Shown in pieces: positions 40,854 to 55,300 of a stretch of 64,000 nt of DNA. Under the pieces are notes generated by a model. That model saw only the letters and a list, made by a program, of their open reading frames with translations, was not told where the DNA came from and ran no database searches. The translations under genes and the position numbers were made by a program. The DNA is from Tritrichomonas musculus (lineage: Eukaryota; Parabasalia; Tritrichomonadida; Tritrichomonadidae), in the NCBI GenBank assembly GCA_039105265.1, contig JAPFFF010000080.1, positions 1-64,000 of the forward strand, read 5' to 3'. How positions within the stretch are numbered: the stretch's first letter is position 1; each line of letters begins with the position of its first letter.

Positions 40854-43800
40854 GCGATTGAACCATTAGATTCAGCTGCAACTTCAATTGAACCATCAGA
40901 TTCAGCTACAACTGCAATTGAACCATCAGATTAAACTACAACTGCAATTGAACCATCAGATTAAACTACAACTGCAATTTGAACCATTAGATTAAACTAC
41001 AACTGCAATTTAATCAATAGATTAAACTACAACTGCAATTGAACCATCAGATTAAACTACAACTGCAATTTAATCAATAGATTAAACTACAACTGCAATT
41101 GAACCATCAGATTAAACTACAACTGCAATTTGAACCATTAGATTAAACTACAACTGCAATTGAACCATCAGATTAAACTACAACTGCAATTTGAACCATC
41201 AGATTCAGCTACAACTGCAATTGAACCATCAGATTAAACTACAACTGCAGTTGAATCATCAGATTAAACTACAACTGTAATTTGAACCATTAGTTTCAGC
41301 TGTAACTGTAATTTGAACCATCAGATTCAGCTACAACTGCAATTGAACCATCAGATTAAACTACAACTGCAATTGAACCATCAGATTAAACTACAACTGC
41401 AATTGAACCATCAGATTAAACTACAACTGCAATTGAACCATCAGATTCAGCTGCAACTGCAATTTGAACCATTAGATTAAACTACAACTGCAATTTGAAT
41501 CATCAGATTAAACTACAACTGCAATTTAACCATTAGATTCAGCTGCAACTTCAATTGAACCATCAGATTAATCTACAACTGCAATTTGAACCATCAGATT
41601 AATCTACAACTGCAATTTGAACCATCAGATTAAACTACAACTGCAATTGAACCATCAGATTCAGCTACAACTGCAATTTGAACAATCAGATTGAACTACA
41701 ACTGCAATTTAACCATTAGATTCAGCTGCAACTTCAATTGAACCATCAGATTCAGCTGCAACTGCAATTTGAACCATTAGATTCAGCTACAACTGCAATT
41801 TGAATCATCAGATTAAACTACAACTGCAATTTAACCATTAGATTCAGCTGCAACTTCAATTGAACCATCAGATTCAGCTACAACTTCAATTGAACCATCA
41901 GATTAATCTACAACTGCAATTTGAACCATCAGATTAATCTACAACTGCAATTGAACCATCAGATTAAACTACAACTGCAATTGAACCATCAGATTCAGCT
42001 ACAACTGCAATTTGAACAATCAGATTGAACTACAACTGCAATTTAACCATTAGATTCAGCTGCAACTTCAATTGAACCATCAGATTCAGCTGCAACTTCA
42101 ATTGAACCATCAGATTCAGCTACAACTGCAATTGAACCATCAGATTAATCTACAACTGCAATTTGAACCATCAGATTAAACTACAACTGCAATTGAACCA
42201 TCAGATTCAGCTGCAACTTCAATTGAACCATCAGATTCAGCTACAACTGCAATTGAACCATCAGATTAAACTACAACTGCAATTGAACCATCAGATTAAA
42301 CTACAACTGCAATTTGAACCATTAGATTAAACTACAACTGCAATTTAATCAATAGATTAAACTACAACTGCAATTGAACCATCAGATTAAACTACAACTG
42401 CAATTTAATCAATAGATTAAACTACAACTGCAATTGAACCATCAGATTAAACTACAACTGCAATTTGAACCATTAGATTAAACTACAACTGCAATTGAAC
42501 CATCAGATTAAACTACAACTGCAATTTGAACCATCAGATTCAGCTACAACTGCAATTGAACCATCAGATTAAACTACAACTGCAGTTGAATCATCAGATT
42601 AAACTACAACTGTAATTTGAACCATTAGTTTCAGCTGTAACTGTAATTTGAACCATCAGATTCAGCTACAACTGCAATTGAACCATCAGATTAAACTACA
42701 ACTGCAATTGAACCATCAGATTAAACTACAACTGCAATTGAACCATCAGATTAAACTACAACTGCAATTGAACCATCAGATTCAGCTGCAACTGCAATTT
42801 GAACCATTAGATTAAACTACAACTGCAGTTGAATCATCAGATTAAACTACAACTGCAATTTAACCATTAGATTCAGCTGCAACTTCAATTGAACCATCAG
42901 ATTAATCTACAACTGCAATTTGAACCATCAGATTCAGCTACAACTGCAATTTGAACAATCAGATTGAACTACAACTGCAATTTAACCATTAGATTCAGCT
43001 GCAACTTCAATTGAACCATCAGATTAATCTACAACTGCAATTTGAACCATTAGATTCAGCTACAACTGCAATTTGAACCATCAGATTAAACTACAACTGC
43101 AATTGAACCATCAGATTAAACTACAACTGCAATTGAACCATCAGATTCAGCTGCAACTGCAATTTGAACCATTAGATTAAACTACAACTGCAATTTGAAC
43201 AATCAGATTGAACTACAACTGCAATTTAACCATTAGATTCAGCTGCAACTTCAATTGAACCATCAGATTCAGCTGCAACTTCAATTGAACCATCAGATTC
43301 AGCTACAACTGCAATTGAACCATCAGATTAATCTACAACTGCAATTTGAACCATCAGATTAAACTACAACTGCAATTGAACCATCAGATTCAGCTGCAAC
43401 TTCAATTGAACCATCAGATTCAGCTACAACTGCAATTGAACCATCAGATTAAACTACAACTGCAATTGAACCATCAGATTAAACTACAACTGCAATTTGA
43501 ACCATTAGATTAAACTACAACTGCAATTTAATCAATAGATTAAACTACAACTGCAATTGAACCATCAGATTAAACTACAACTGCAATTTAATCAATAGAT
43601 TAAACTACAACTGCAATTGAACCATCAGATTAAACTACAACTGCAATTTGAACCATTAGATTAAACTACAACTGCAATTGAACCATCAGATTAAACTACA
43701 ACTGCAATTTGAACCATCAGATTCAGCTACAACTGCAATTGAACCATCAGATTAAACTACAACTGCAGTTGAATCATCAGATTAAACTACAACTGTAATT

Positions 43801-46800
43801 TGAACCATTAGTTTCAGCTGTAACTGTAATTTGAACCATCAGATTCAGCTACAACTGCAATTGAACCATCAGATTAAACTACAACTGCAATTGAACCATC
43901 AGATTAAACTACAACTGCAATTGAACCATCAGATTAAACTACAACTGCAATTGAACCATCAGATTCAGCTGCAACTGCAATTTGAACCATTAGATTAAAC
44001 TACAACTGCAGTTGAATCATCAGATTAAACTACAACTGCAATTTAACCATTAGATTCAGCTGCAACTTCAATTGAACCATCAGATTAATCTACAACTGCA
44101 ATTTGAACCATCAGATTAATCTACAACTGCAATTTGAACCATCAGATTAAACTACAACTGCAATTGAACCATCAGATTCAGCTACAACTGCAATTTGAAC
44201 AATCAGATTGAACTACAACTGCAATTTAACCATTAGATTCAGCTGCAACTTCAATTGAACCATCAGATTCAGCTGCAACTGCAATTTGAACCATTAGATT
44301 CAGCTGCAACTTCAATTGAACCATCAGATTCAGCTGCAACTTCAATTGAACCATCAGATTCAGCTACAACTGCAATTGAACCATCAGATTAATCTACAAC
44401 TGCAATTTGAACCATCAGATTAAACTACAACTGCAATTGAACCATCAGATTCAGCTGCAACTTCAATTGAACCATCAGATTCAGCTACAACTGCAATTGA
44501 ACCATCAGATTAAACTACAACTGCAATTGAACCATCAGATTAAACTACAACTGCAATTTGAACCATTAGATTAAACTACAACTGCAATTTAATCAATAGA
44601 TTAAACTACAACTGCAATTGAACCATCAGATTAAACTACAACTGCAATTTAATCAATAGATTAAACTACAACTGCAATTGAACCATCAGATTAAACTACA
44701 ACTGCAATTTGAACCATTAGATTAAACTACAACTGCAATTGAACCATCAGATTAAACTACAACTGCAATTTGAACCATCAGATTCAGCTACAACTGCAAT
44801 TGAACCATCAGATTAAACTACAACTGCAGTTGAATCATCAGATTAAACTACAACTGTAATTTGAACCATTAGTTTCAGCTGTAACTGTAATTTGAACCAT
44901 CAGATTCAGCTACAACTGCAATTGAACCATCAGATTAAACTACAACTGCAATTGAACCATCAGATTAAACTACAACTGCAATTGAACCATCAGATTAAAC
45001 TACAACTGCAATTGAACCATCAGATTCAGCTGCAACTGCAATTTGAACCATTAGATTAAACTACAACTGCAGTTGAATCATCAGATTAAACTACAACTGC
45101 AATTTAACCATTAGATTCAGCTGCAACTTCAATTGAACCATCAGATTAATCTACAACTGCAATTTGAACCATCAGATTAATCTACAACTGCAATTTGAAC
45201 CATCAGATTAAACTACAACTGCAATTGAACCATCAGATTCAGCTACAACTGCAATTTGAACAATCAGATTGAACTACAACTGCAATTTAACCATTAGATT
45301 CAGCTGCAACTTCAATTGAACCATCAGATTCAGCTGCAACTGCAATTTGAACCATTAGATTCAGCTACAACTGCAATTTGAATCATCAGATTAAACTACA
45401 ACTGCAATTTAACCATTAGATTCAGCTGCAACTTCAATTGAACCATCAGATTCAGCTACAACTTCAATTGAACCATCAGATTAATCTACAACTGCAATTT
45501 GAACCATCAGATTAATCTACAACTGCAATTGAACCATCAGATTAAACTACAACTGCAATTGAACCATCAGATTCAGCTACAACTGCAATTTGAACAATCA
45601 GATTGAACTACAACTGCAATTTAACCATTAGATTCAGCTGCAACTTCAATTGAACCATCAGATTAATCTACAACTGCAATTTGAACCATTAGATTCAGCT
45701 ACAACTGCAATTTGAACCATCAGATTAAACTACAACTGCAATTGAACCATCAGATTAAACTACAACTGCAATTGAACCATCAGATTCAGCTGCAACTGCA
45801 ATTTGAACCATTAGATTAAACTACAACTGCAATTTGAACAATCAGATTGAACTACAACTGCAATTTAACCATTAGATTCAGCTGCAACTTCAATTGAACC
45901 ATCAGATTCAGCTGCAACTTCAATTGAACCATCAGATTCAGCTACAACTGCAATTGAACCATCAGATTAATCTACAACTGCAATTTGAACCATCAGATTA
46001 AACTACAACTGCAATTGAACCATCAGATTCAGCTGCAACTTCAATTGAACCATCAGATTCAGCTACAACTGCAATTGAACCATCAGATTAAACTACAACT
46101 GCAATTGAACCATCAGATTAAACTACAACTGCAATTTGAACCATTAGATTAAACTACAACTGCAATTTAATCAATAGATTAAACTACAACTGCAATTGAA
46201 CCATCAGATTAAACTACAACTGCAATTTAATCAATAGATTAAACTACAACTGCAATTGAACCATCAGATTAAACTACAACTGCAATTTGAACCATTAGAT
46301 TAAACTACAACTGCAATTGAACCATCAGATTAAACTACAACTGCAATTTGAACCATCAGATTCAGCTACAACTGCAATTGAACCATCAGATTAAACTACA
46401 ACTGCAGTTGAATCATCAGATTAAACTACAACTGTAATTTGAACCATTAGTTTCAGCTGTAACTGTAATTTGAACCATCAGATTCAGCTACAACTGCAAT
46501 TGAACCATCAGATTAAACTACAACTGCAATTGAACCATCAGATTAAACTACAACTGCAATTGAACCATCAGATTAAACTACAACTGCAATTGAACCATCA
46601 GATTCAGCTGCAACTGCAATTTGAACCATTAGATTAAACTACAACTGCAGTTGAATCATCAGATTAAACTACAACTGCAATTTAACCATTAGATTCAGCT
46701 GCAACTTCAATTGAACCATCAGATTAATCTACAACTGCAATTTGAACCATCAGATTCAGCTACAACTGCAATTTGAACAATCAGATTGAACTACAACTGC

Positions 46801-49652
46801 AATTTAACCATTAGATTCAGCTGCAACTTCAATTGAACCATCAGATTAATCTACAACTGCAATTTGAACCATTAGATTCAGCTACAACTGCAATTTGAAC
46901 CATCAGATTAAACTACAACTGCAATTGAACCATCAGATTAAACTACAACTGCAATTGAACCATCAGATTCAGCTGCAACTGCAATTTGAACCATTAGATT
47001 AAACTACAACTGCAATTTGAACAATCAGATTGAACTACAACTGCAATTTAACCATTAGATTCAGCTGCAACTTCAATTGAACCATCAGATTCAGCTGCAA
47101 CTTCAATTGAACCATCAGATTCAGCTACAACTGCAATTGAACCATCAGATTAATCTACAACTGCAATTTGAACCATCAGATTAAACTACAACTGCAATTG
47201 AACCATCAGATTCAGCTGCAACTTCAATTGAACCATCAGATTCAGCTACAACTGCAATTGAACCATCAGATTAAACTACAACTGCAATTGAACCATCAGA
47301 TTAAACTACAACTGCAATTTGAACCATTAGATTAAACTACAACTGCAATTTAATCAATAGATTAAACTACAACTGCAATTGAACCATCAGATTAAACTAC
47401 AACTGCAATTTAATCAATAGATTAAACTACAACTGCAATTGAACCATCAGATTAAACTACAACTGCAATTTGAACCATTAGATTAAACTACAACTGCAAT
47501 TGAACCATCAGATTAAACTACAACTGCAATTTGAACCATCAGATTCAGCTACAACTGCAATTGAACCATCAGATTAAACTACAACTGCAGTTGAATCATC
47601 AGATTAAACTACAACTGTAATTTGAACCATTAGTTTCAGCTGTAACTGTAATTTGAACCATCAGATTCAGCTACAACTGCAATTGAACCATCAGATTAAA
47701 CTACAACTGCAATTGAACCATCAGATTAAACTACAACTGCAATTGAACCATCAGATTAAACTACAACTGCAATTGAACCATCAGATTCAGCTGCAACTGC
47801 AATTTGAACCATTAGATTAAACTACAACTGCAGTTGAATCATCAGATTAAACTACAACTGCAATTTAACCATTAGATTCAGCTGCAACTTCAATTGAACC
47901 ATCAGATTAATCTACAACTGCAATTTGAACCATCAGATTAAACTACAACTGCAATTGAACCATCAGATTCAGCTACAACTGCAATTTGAACAATCAGATT
48001 GAACTACAACTGCAATTTAACCATTAGATTCAGCTGCAACTTCAATTGAACCATCAGATTCAGCTGCAACTGCAATTTGAACCATTAGATTCAGCTACAA
48101 CTGCAATTTGAATCATCAGATTAAACTACAACTGCAATTTAACCATTAGATTCAGCTGCAACTTCAATTGAACCATCAGATTCAGCTACAACTTCAATTG
48201 AACCATCAGATTAATCTACAACTGCAATTTGAACAATCAGATTAATCTACAACTGCAATTGAACCATCAGATTAAACTACAACTGCAATTGAACCATCAG
48301 ATTCAGCTACAACTGCAATTTGAACAATCAGATTGAACTACAACTGCAATTTAACCATTAGATTCAGCTGCAACTTCAATTGAACCATCAGATTAATCTA
48401 CAACTGCAATTTGAACAATCAGATTAATCTACAACTGCAATTGAACCATCAGATTAAACTACAACTGCAATTGAACCATCAGATTAATCTACAACTGCAA
48501 TTTGAACAATCAGATTGAACTACAACTGCAATTTAACCATCAGATTCAGCTGCAACTGCAATTTGAACCATTAGATTCAGCTACAACTGCAATTTGAATC
48601 ATCAGATTAAACTACAACTGCAATTTAACCATTAGATTCAGCTGCAACTTCAATTGAACCATCAGATTCAGCTACAACTTCAATTGAACCATCAGATTAA
48701 TCTACAACTGCAATTTGAACCATCAGATTAATCTACAACTGCAATTGAACCATCAGATTAAACTACAACTGCAATTGAACCATCAGATTCAGCTACAACT
48801 GCAATTTGAACAATCAGATTGAACTACAACTGCAATTTAACCATTAGATTCAGCTGCAACTTCAATTGAACCATCAGATTAATCTACAACTGCAATTTGA
48901 ACCATTAGATTCAGCTACAACTGCAATTTGAACCATCAGATTAAACTACAACTGCAATTGAACCATCAGATTAAACTACAACTGCAATTGAACCATCAGA
49001 TTCAGCTGCAACTGCAATTTGAACCATTAGATTAAACTACAACTGCAATTTGAACAATCAGATTGAACTACAACTGCAATTTAACCATTAGATTCAGCTG
49101 CAACTTCAATTGAACCATCAGATTCAGCTGCAACTTCAATTGAACCATCAGATTCAGCTACAACTTCAATTGAACCATCAGATTAATCTACAACTGCAAT
49201 TTGAACCATCAGATTAAACTACAACTGCAATTGAACCATCAGATTCAGCTACAACTGCAATTTGAACAATCAGATTGAACTACAACTGCAATTTGAACCA
49301 TTAGATTCAGCTACAACTGCAATTTGAACCATCAGATTAAACTACAACTGCAATTGAACCATTAGATTAAACTACAACTGCAATTGAACCATCAGATTAA
49401 ACTACAACTGCAATTTGAACCATCAGATTAAACTACAACTGCAATTGAACCATTAGATTCAGCTGCAACTTCAATTGAACCATCAGATTAATCTACAACT
49501 GCAATTTGAACCATCAGATTAAACTACAACTGCAATTGAACCATCAGATTAAACTACAACTGCAATTGAACCATCAGATTAAACTACAACTGCAATTGAA
49601 CCATCAGATTAAACTACAACTGCAATTTGAACCATCAGATTAAACTACAACT
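40854..49652. repeat. Q-class domain 5, the longest Q domain
   Basis: TTTCAGCTGT cassettes lie at 41294 (440 bp after the opening GCG), 42629, 43812, 44873, 46451 and 47634, with spacings of 1335, 1183, 1061, 1578 and 1183 bp. AATTTAATCAATAG doublets precede each cassette. GAACAATCAGATTGAAC is followed by AATTTAACCATTAG throughout. Near 48.2-48.5 kb GAACAATCAGATTAATC hybrids appear. The variable cassette spacing reflects gains and losses of whole monomer blocks around a basic unit of about 1.18 kb. Confidence 0.8.
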
Positions 49653-52287
49653 GCGATTGAACCATTAGATTCAGCTGTAACTGCAATTTGAACCATCAGA
49701 TTCAGCTACAACTGCAATTTGAACCATCAGATTAAACTACAACTGCAATTGAACCATCAGATTAAACTACAACTGCAATTGAACCATCAGATTAAACTAC
49801 AACTGCAATTGAACTATCAGATTAAACTACAACTGCAATTGAACCATCAGATTCAGCTGCAACTGCAATTTGAACCATCAGATTAAACTACAACTGCAAT
49901 TGAATCATCAGATTAAACTACAACTGCAATTTGAACCATCAGATTAAACTACAACTGCAATTGAACCATCAGATTCAGCTACAACTGCAATTTGAACCAT
50001 CAGATTAAACTACAACTGCAATTGAACCATCAGATTCAGCTACAACTGCAATTGAACCATCAGATTAAACTACAACTGCAATTGAACCATTAGATTCAGC
50101 TGCAACTGCAATTTGAACCATCAGATTAAACTACAACTGCAATTGAACCATCAGATTAAACTACAACTGCAATTTGAACCATCAGATTCAGCTACAACTG
50201 CAATTGAACCATCAGATTAAACTACAACTGCAATTGAACCATTAGATTCAGCTGCAACTGCAATTTGAACCATCAGATTAAACTACAACTGCAATTGAAT
50301 CATCAGATTAAACTACAACTGCAATTTGAACCATCAGATTAAACTACAACTGCAATTGAACCATCAGATTCAGCTACAACTGCAATTTGAACCATTAGAT
50401 TAAACTACAACTGCAATTTGAACCATCAGATTCAGCTACAACTGCAATTGAACCATCAGATTAAACTACAACTGCAGTTGAACCATTAGATTCAGCTACA
50501 ACTGCAATTTGAACCATCAGATTAAACTACAACTGCAATTGAACCATCAGATCAAACTACAACTGCAATTTGAACCATCAGATTCAGCTACAACTGCAAT
50601 TTGAACCATCAGATTAAACTACAACTACAATTTGAACCATCAGATTAAACTACAACTGCAATTGAACCATCAGATTAAACTACAACTGCAATTGAACCAT
50701 TAGATTAAACTACAACTGCAATTTGAACCATCAGAATAAACTACAACTGCAATTGAACCATTAGATTCAGCTACAACTGCAATTTGAACCATCAGATTCA
50801 GCTACAACTGCAATTTGAACCATCAGATTAAACTACAACTGCAATTGAACCATTAGATTCAGCTACAACTGCAATTTGAACCATCAGATTCAGCTACAAC
50901 TGCAATTTGAACCATCAGATTAAACTACAACTGCAATTGAACCATCAGATTCAGCTACAACTGCAATTGAACCATCAGATTAAACTACAACTGCAATTTG
51001 AACCATTAGATTCAGCTGCAACTGCAATTTGAACCATCAGATTAAACTACAACTGCAATTGAACCATTAGATTAAACTACAACTGCAATTGAACCATCAG
51101 ATTCAGCTACAACTGCAATTGAACCATTAGATTCAGCTAAAACTACAATTTGAACCATCAGATTCAGCTACAACTGCAATTTGAACCATTAGATTCAGCT
51201 GCAACTGCAATTGAACCATCAGATTCAGCTACAACTGCAATTGAACCATCAGATTAAACTACAACTGCAATTTGAACCATTAGATTCAGCTGCAACTGCA
51301 ATTTGAACCATCAGATTAAACTACAACTGCAATTGAACCATTAGATTCAGCTGCAACTTCAATTGAACCATCAGATTCAGCTACAACTGCAATTGAACCA
51401 TCAGATTAAACTACAACTGCAATTTGAACCATCAGATTCAGCTACAACTGCAATTTGAACCATCAGATTAAACTACAACTGCAATTGAACCATTAGATTA
51501 AACTACAACTGCAATTGAACCATTAGATTAAACTACAACTGCAATTGAACCATCAGATTCAGCTACAACTGCAATTGAACCATTAGATTCAGCTGCAACT
51601 TCAATTGAACCATCAGATTCAGCTACAACTGCAATTGAACCATCAGATTAAACTACAACTGCAATTGAACCATCAGATTAAACTACAACTGCAATTTGAA
51701 CCATCAGATTCAGCTACAACTGCAATTTGAACCATCAGATTAAACTACAACCGCAATTTGAACCATCAGATTAAACTACAACTGCAATTGAATTATCAGA
51801 TTAAACTACAACTGCAATTGAACCATCAGATTCAGCTACAACTGCAATTTGAACCATCAGATTAAACTACAACTGCAATTGAACCATCAGATTAAACTAC
51901 AACTGCAATTGAACCATCAGATTAAACTACAACTGCAATTGAACCATTAGATTAAACTACAACTGCAATTGAACCATTAGATTAAACTACAACTGCAATT
52001 GAACCATCAGATTCAGCTACAACTGCAATTGAACCATTAGATTCAGCTGCAACTTCAATTGAACCATCAGATTCAGCTACAACTGCAATTGAACCATCAG
52101 ATTAAACTACAACTGCAATTGAACCATCAGATTAAACTACAACTGCAATTTGAACCATCAGATTCAGCTACAACTGCAATTTGAACCATCAGATTAAACT
52201 ACAACCGCAATTTGAACCATCAGATTAAACTACAACTGCAATTGAATTATCAGATTAAACTACAACTGCAATTGAACCATCAGATTC
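46880..52287. repeat. 5,408-bp tandem duplication, copy 1
   Basis: Landmarks recur exactly 5,408 bp later: TTTCAGCTGT at 47634 (to 53042), GCG at 49653 (to 55061), GAACTATCAG at 49811 (to 55219), GATCAAAC at 50549 (to 55957), CATCAGAATAAAC at 50730 (to 56138), AGCTAAAACTAC at 51135 (to 56543), and ACCGC at 51751 and 52205 (to 57159, 57613). GATCAAAC is found only in these two copies. The exact ends are uncertain by about 100 bp because the monomers at the junction are alike. Confidence 0.85.
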
Positions 52288-52360
52288 AGCTACAACTGCA
52301 ATTTGAACCATCAGATTAAACTACAACTGCAATTGAACCATCAGATTAAACTACAACTGC
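49653..52360. repeat. P-class domain 6
   Basis: It opens with GCG/GCTGTAAC (49653) and GAACTATCAG (49811). It contains GATCAAAC (50549), a CTACAACTACAATTTG monomer (about 50625), CATCAGAATAAAC (50730), AGCTAAAACTAC (51135) and two ACCGC/GAATTATCAG cassettes (51751, 52205), 454 bp apart. It is copy 1 of the P part of the 5,408-bp duplication and is related to P domain 3 (offset 28,380 bp at GAACTATCAG). Confidence 0.75.
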
Positions 52361-55300
52361 AATTGAACCATCAGATTCAGCTGCAACTGCAATTTGAACC
52401 ATTAGATTAAACTACAACTGCAATTTGAACAATCAGATTGAACTACAACTGCAATTTAACCATTAGATTCAGCTGCAACTTCAATTGAACCATCAGATTC
52501 AGCTGCAACTTCAATTGAACCATCAGATTCAGCTACAACTGCAATTGAACCATCAGATTAATCTACAACTGCAATTTGAACCATCAGATTAAACTACAAC
52601 TGCAATTGAACCATCAGATTCAGCTGCAACTTCAATTGAACCATCAGATTCAGCTACAACTGCAATTGAACCATCAGATTAAACTACAACTGCAATTGAA
52701 CCATCAGATTAAACTACAACTGCAATTTGAACCATTAGATTAAACTACAACTGCAATTTAATCAATAGATTAAACTACAACTGCAATTGAACCATCAGAT
52801 TAAACTACAACTGCAATTTAATCAATAGATTAAACTACAACTGCAATTGAACCATCAGATTAAACTACAACTGCAATTTGAACCATTAGATTAAACTACA
52901 ACTGCAATTGAACCATCAGATTAAACTACAACTGCAATTTGAACCATCAGATTCAGCTACAACTGCAATTGAACCATCAGATTAAACTACAACTGCAGTT
53001 GAATCATCAGATTAAACTACAACTGTAATTTGAACCATTAGTTTCAGCTGTAACTGTAATTTGAACCATCAGATTCAGCTACAACTGCAATTGAACCATC
53101 AGATTAAACTACAACTGCAATTGAACCATCAGATTAAACTACAACTGCAATTGAACCATCAGATTAAACTACAACTGCAATTGAACCATCAGATTCAGCT
53201 GCAACTGCAATTTGAACCATTAGATTAAACTACAACTGCAGTTGAATCATCAGATTAAACTACAACTGCAATTTAACCATTAGATTCAGCTGCAACTTCA
53301 ATTGAACCATCAGATTAATCTACAACTGCAATTTGAACCATCAGATTAAACTACAACTGCAATTGAACCATCAGATTCAGCTACAACTGCAATTTGAACA
53401 ATCAGATTGAACTACAACTGCAATTTAACCATTAGATTCAGCTGCAACTTCAATTGAACCATCAGATTCAGCTGCAACTGCAATTTGAACCATTAGATTC
53501 AGCTACAACTGCAATTTGAATCATCAGATTAAACTACAACTGCAATTTAACCATTAGATTCAGCTGCAACTTCAATTGAACCATCAGATTCAGCTACAAC
53601 TTCAATTGAACCATCAGATTAATCTACAACTGCAATTTGAACAATCAGATTAATCTACAACTGCAATTGAACCATCAGATTAAACTACAACTGCAATTGA
53701 ACCATCAGATTCAGCTACAACTGCAATTTGAACAATCAGATTGAACTACAACTGCAATTTAACCATTAGATTCAGCTGCAACTTCAATTGAACCATCAGA
53801 TTAATCTACAACTGCAATTTGAACAATCAGATTAATCTACAACTGCAATTGAACCATCAGATTAAACTACAACTGCAATTGAACCATCAGATTAATCTAC
53901 AACTGCAATTTGAACAATCAGATTGAACTACAACTGCAATTTAACCATCAGATTCAGCTGCAACTGCAATTTGAACCATTAGATTCAGCTACAACTGCAA
54001 TTTGAATCATCAGATTAAACTACAACTGCAATTTAACCATTAGATTCAGCTGCAACTTCAATTGAACCATCAGATTCAGCTACAACTTCAATTGAACCAT
54101 CAGATTAATCTACAACTGCAATTTGAACCATCAGATTAATCTACAACTGCAATTGAACCATCAGATTAAACTACAACTGCAATTGAACCATCAGATTCAG
54201 CTACAACTGCAATTTGAACAATCAGATTGAACTACAACTGCAATTTAACCATTAGATTCAGCTGCAACTTCAATTGAACCATCAGATTAATCTACAACTG
54301 CAATTTGAACCATTAGATTCAGCTACAACTGCAATTTGAACCATCAGATTAAACTACAACTGCAATTGAACCATCAGATTAAACTACAACTGCAATTGAA
54401 CCATCAGATTCAGCTGCAACTGCAATTTGAACCATTAGATTAAACTACAACTGCAATTTGAACAATCAGATTGAACTACAACTGCAATTTAACCATTAGA
54501 TTCAGCTGCAACTTCAATTGAACCATCAGATTCAGCTGCAACTTCAATTGAACCATCAGATTCAGCTACAACTTCAATTGAACCATCAGATTAATCTACA
54601 ACTGCAATTTGAACCATCAGATTAAACTACAACTGCAATTGAACCATCAGATTCAGCTACAACTGCAATTTGAACAATCAGATTGAACTACAACTGCAAT
54701 TTGAACCATTAGATTCAGCTACAACTGCAATTTGAACCATCAGATTAAACTACAACTGCAATTGAACCATTAGATTAAACTACAACTGCAATTGAACCAT
54801 CAGATTAAACTACAACTGCAATTTGAACCATCAGATTAAACTACAACTGCAATTGAACCATTAGATTCAGCTGCAACTTCAATTGAACCATCAGATTAAT
54901 CTACAACTGCAATTTGAACCATCAGATTAAACTACAACTGCAATTGAACCATCAGATTAAACTACAACTGCAATTGAACCATCAGATTAAACTACAACTG
55001 CAATTGAACCATCAGATTAAACTACAACTGCAATTTGAACCATCAGATTAAACTACAACTGCGATTGAACCATTAGATTCAGCTGTAACTGCAATTTGAA
55101 CCATCAGATTCAGCTACAACTGCAATTTGAACCATCAGATTAAACTACAACTGCAATTGAACCATCAGATTAAACTACAACTGCAATTGAACCATCAGAT
55201 TAAACTACAACTGCAATTGAACTATCAGATTAAACTACAACTGCAATTGAACCATCAGATTCAGCTGCAACTGCAATTTGAACCATCAGATTAAACTACA

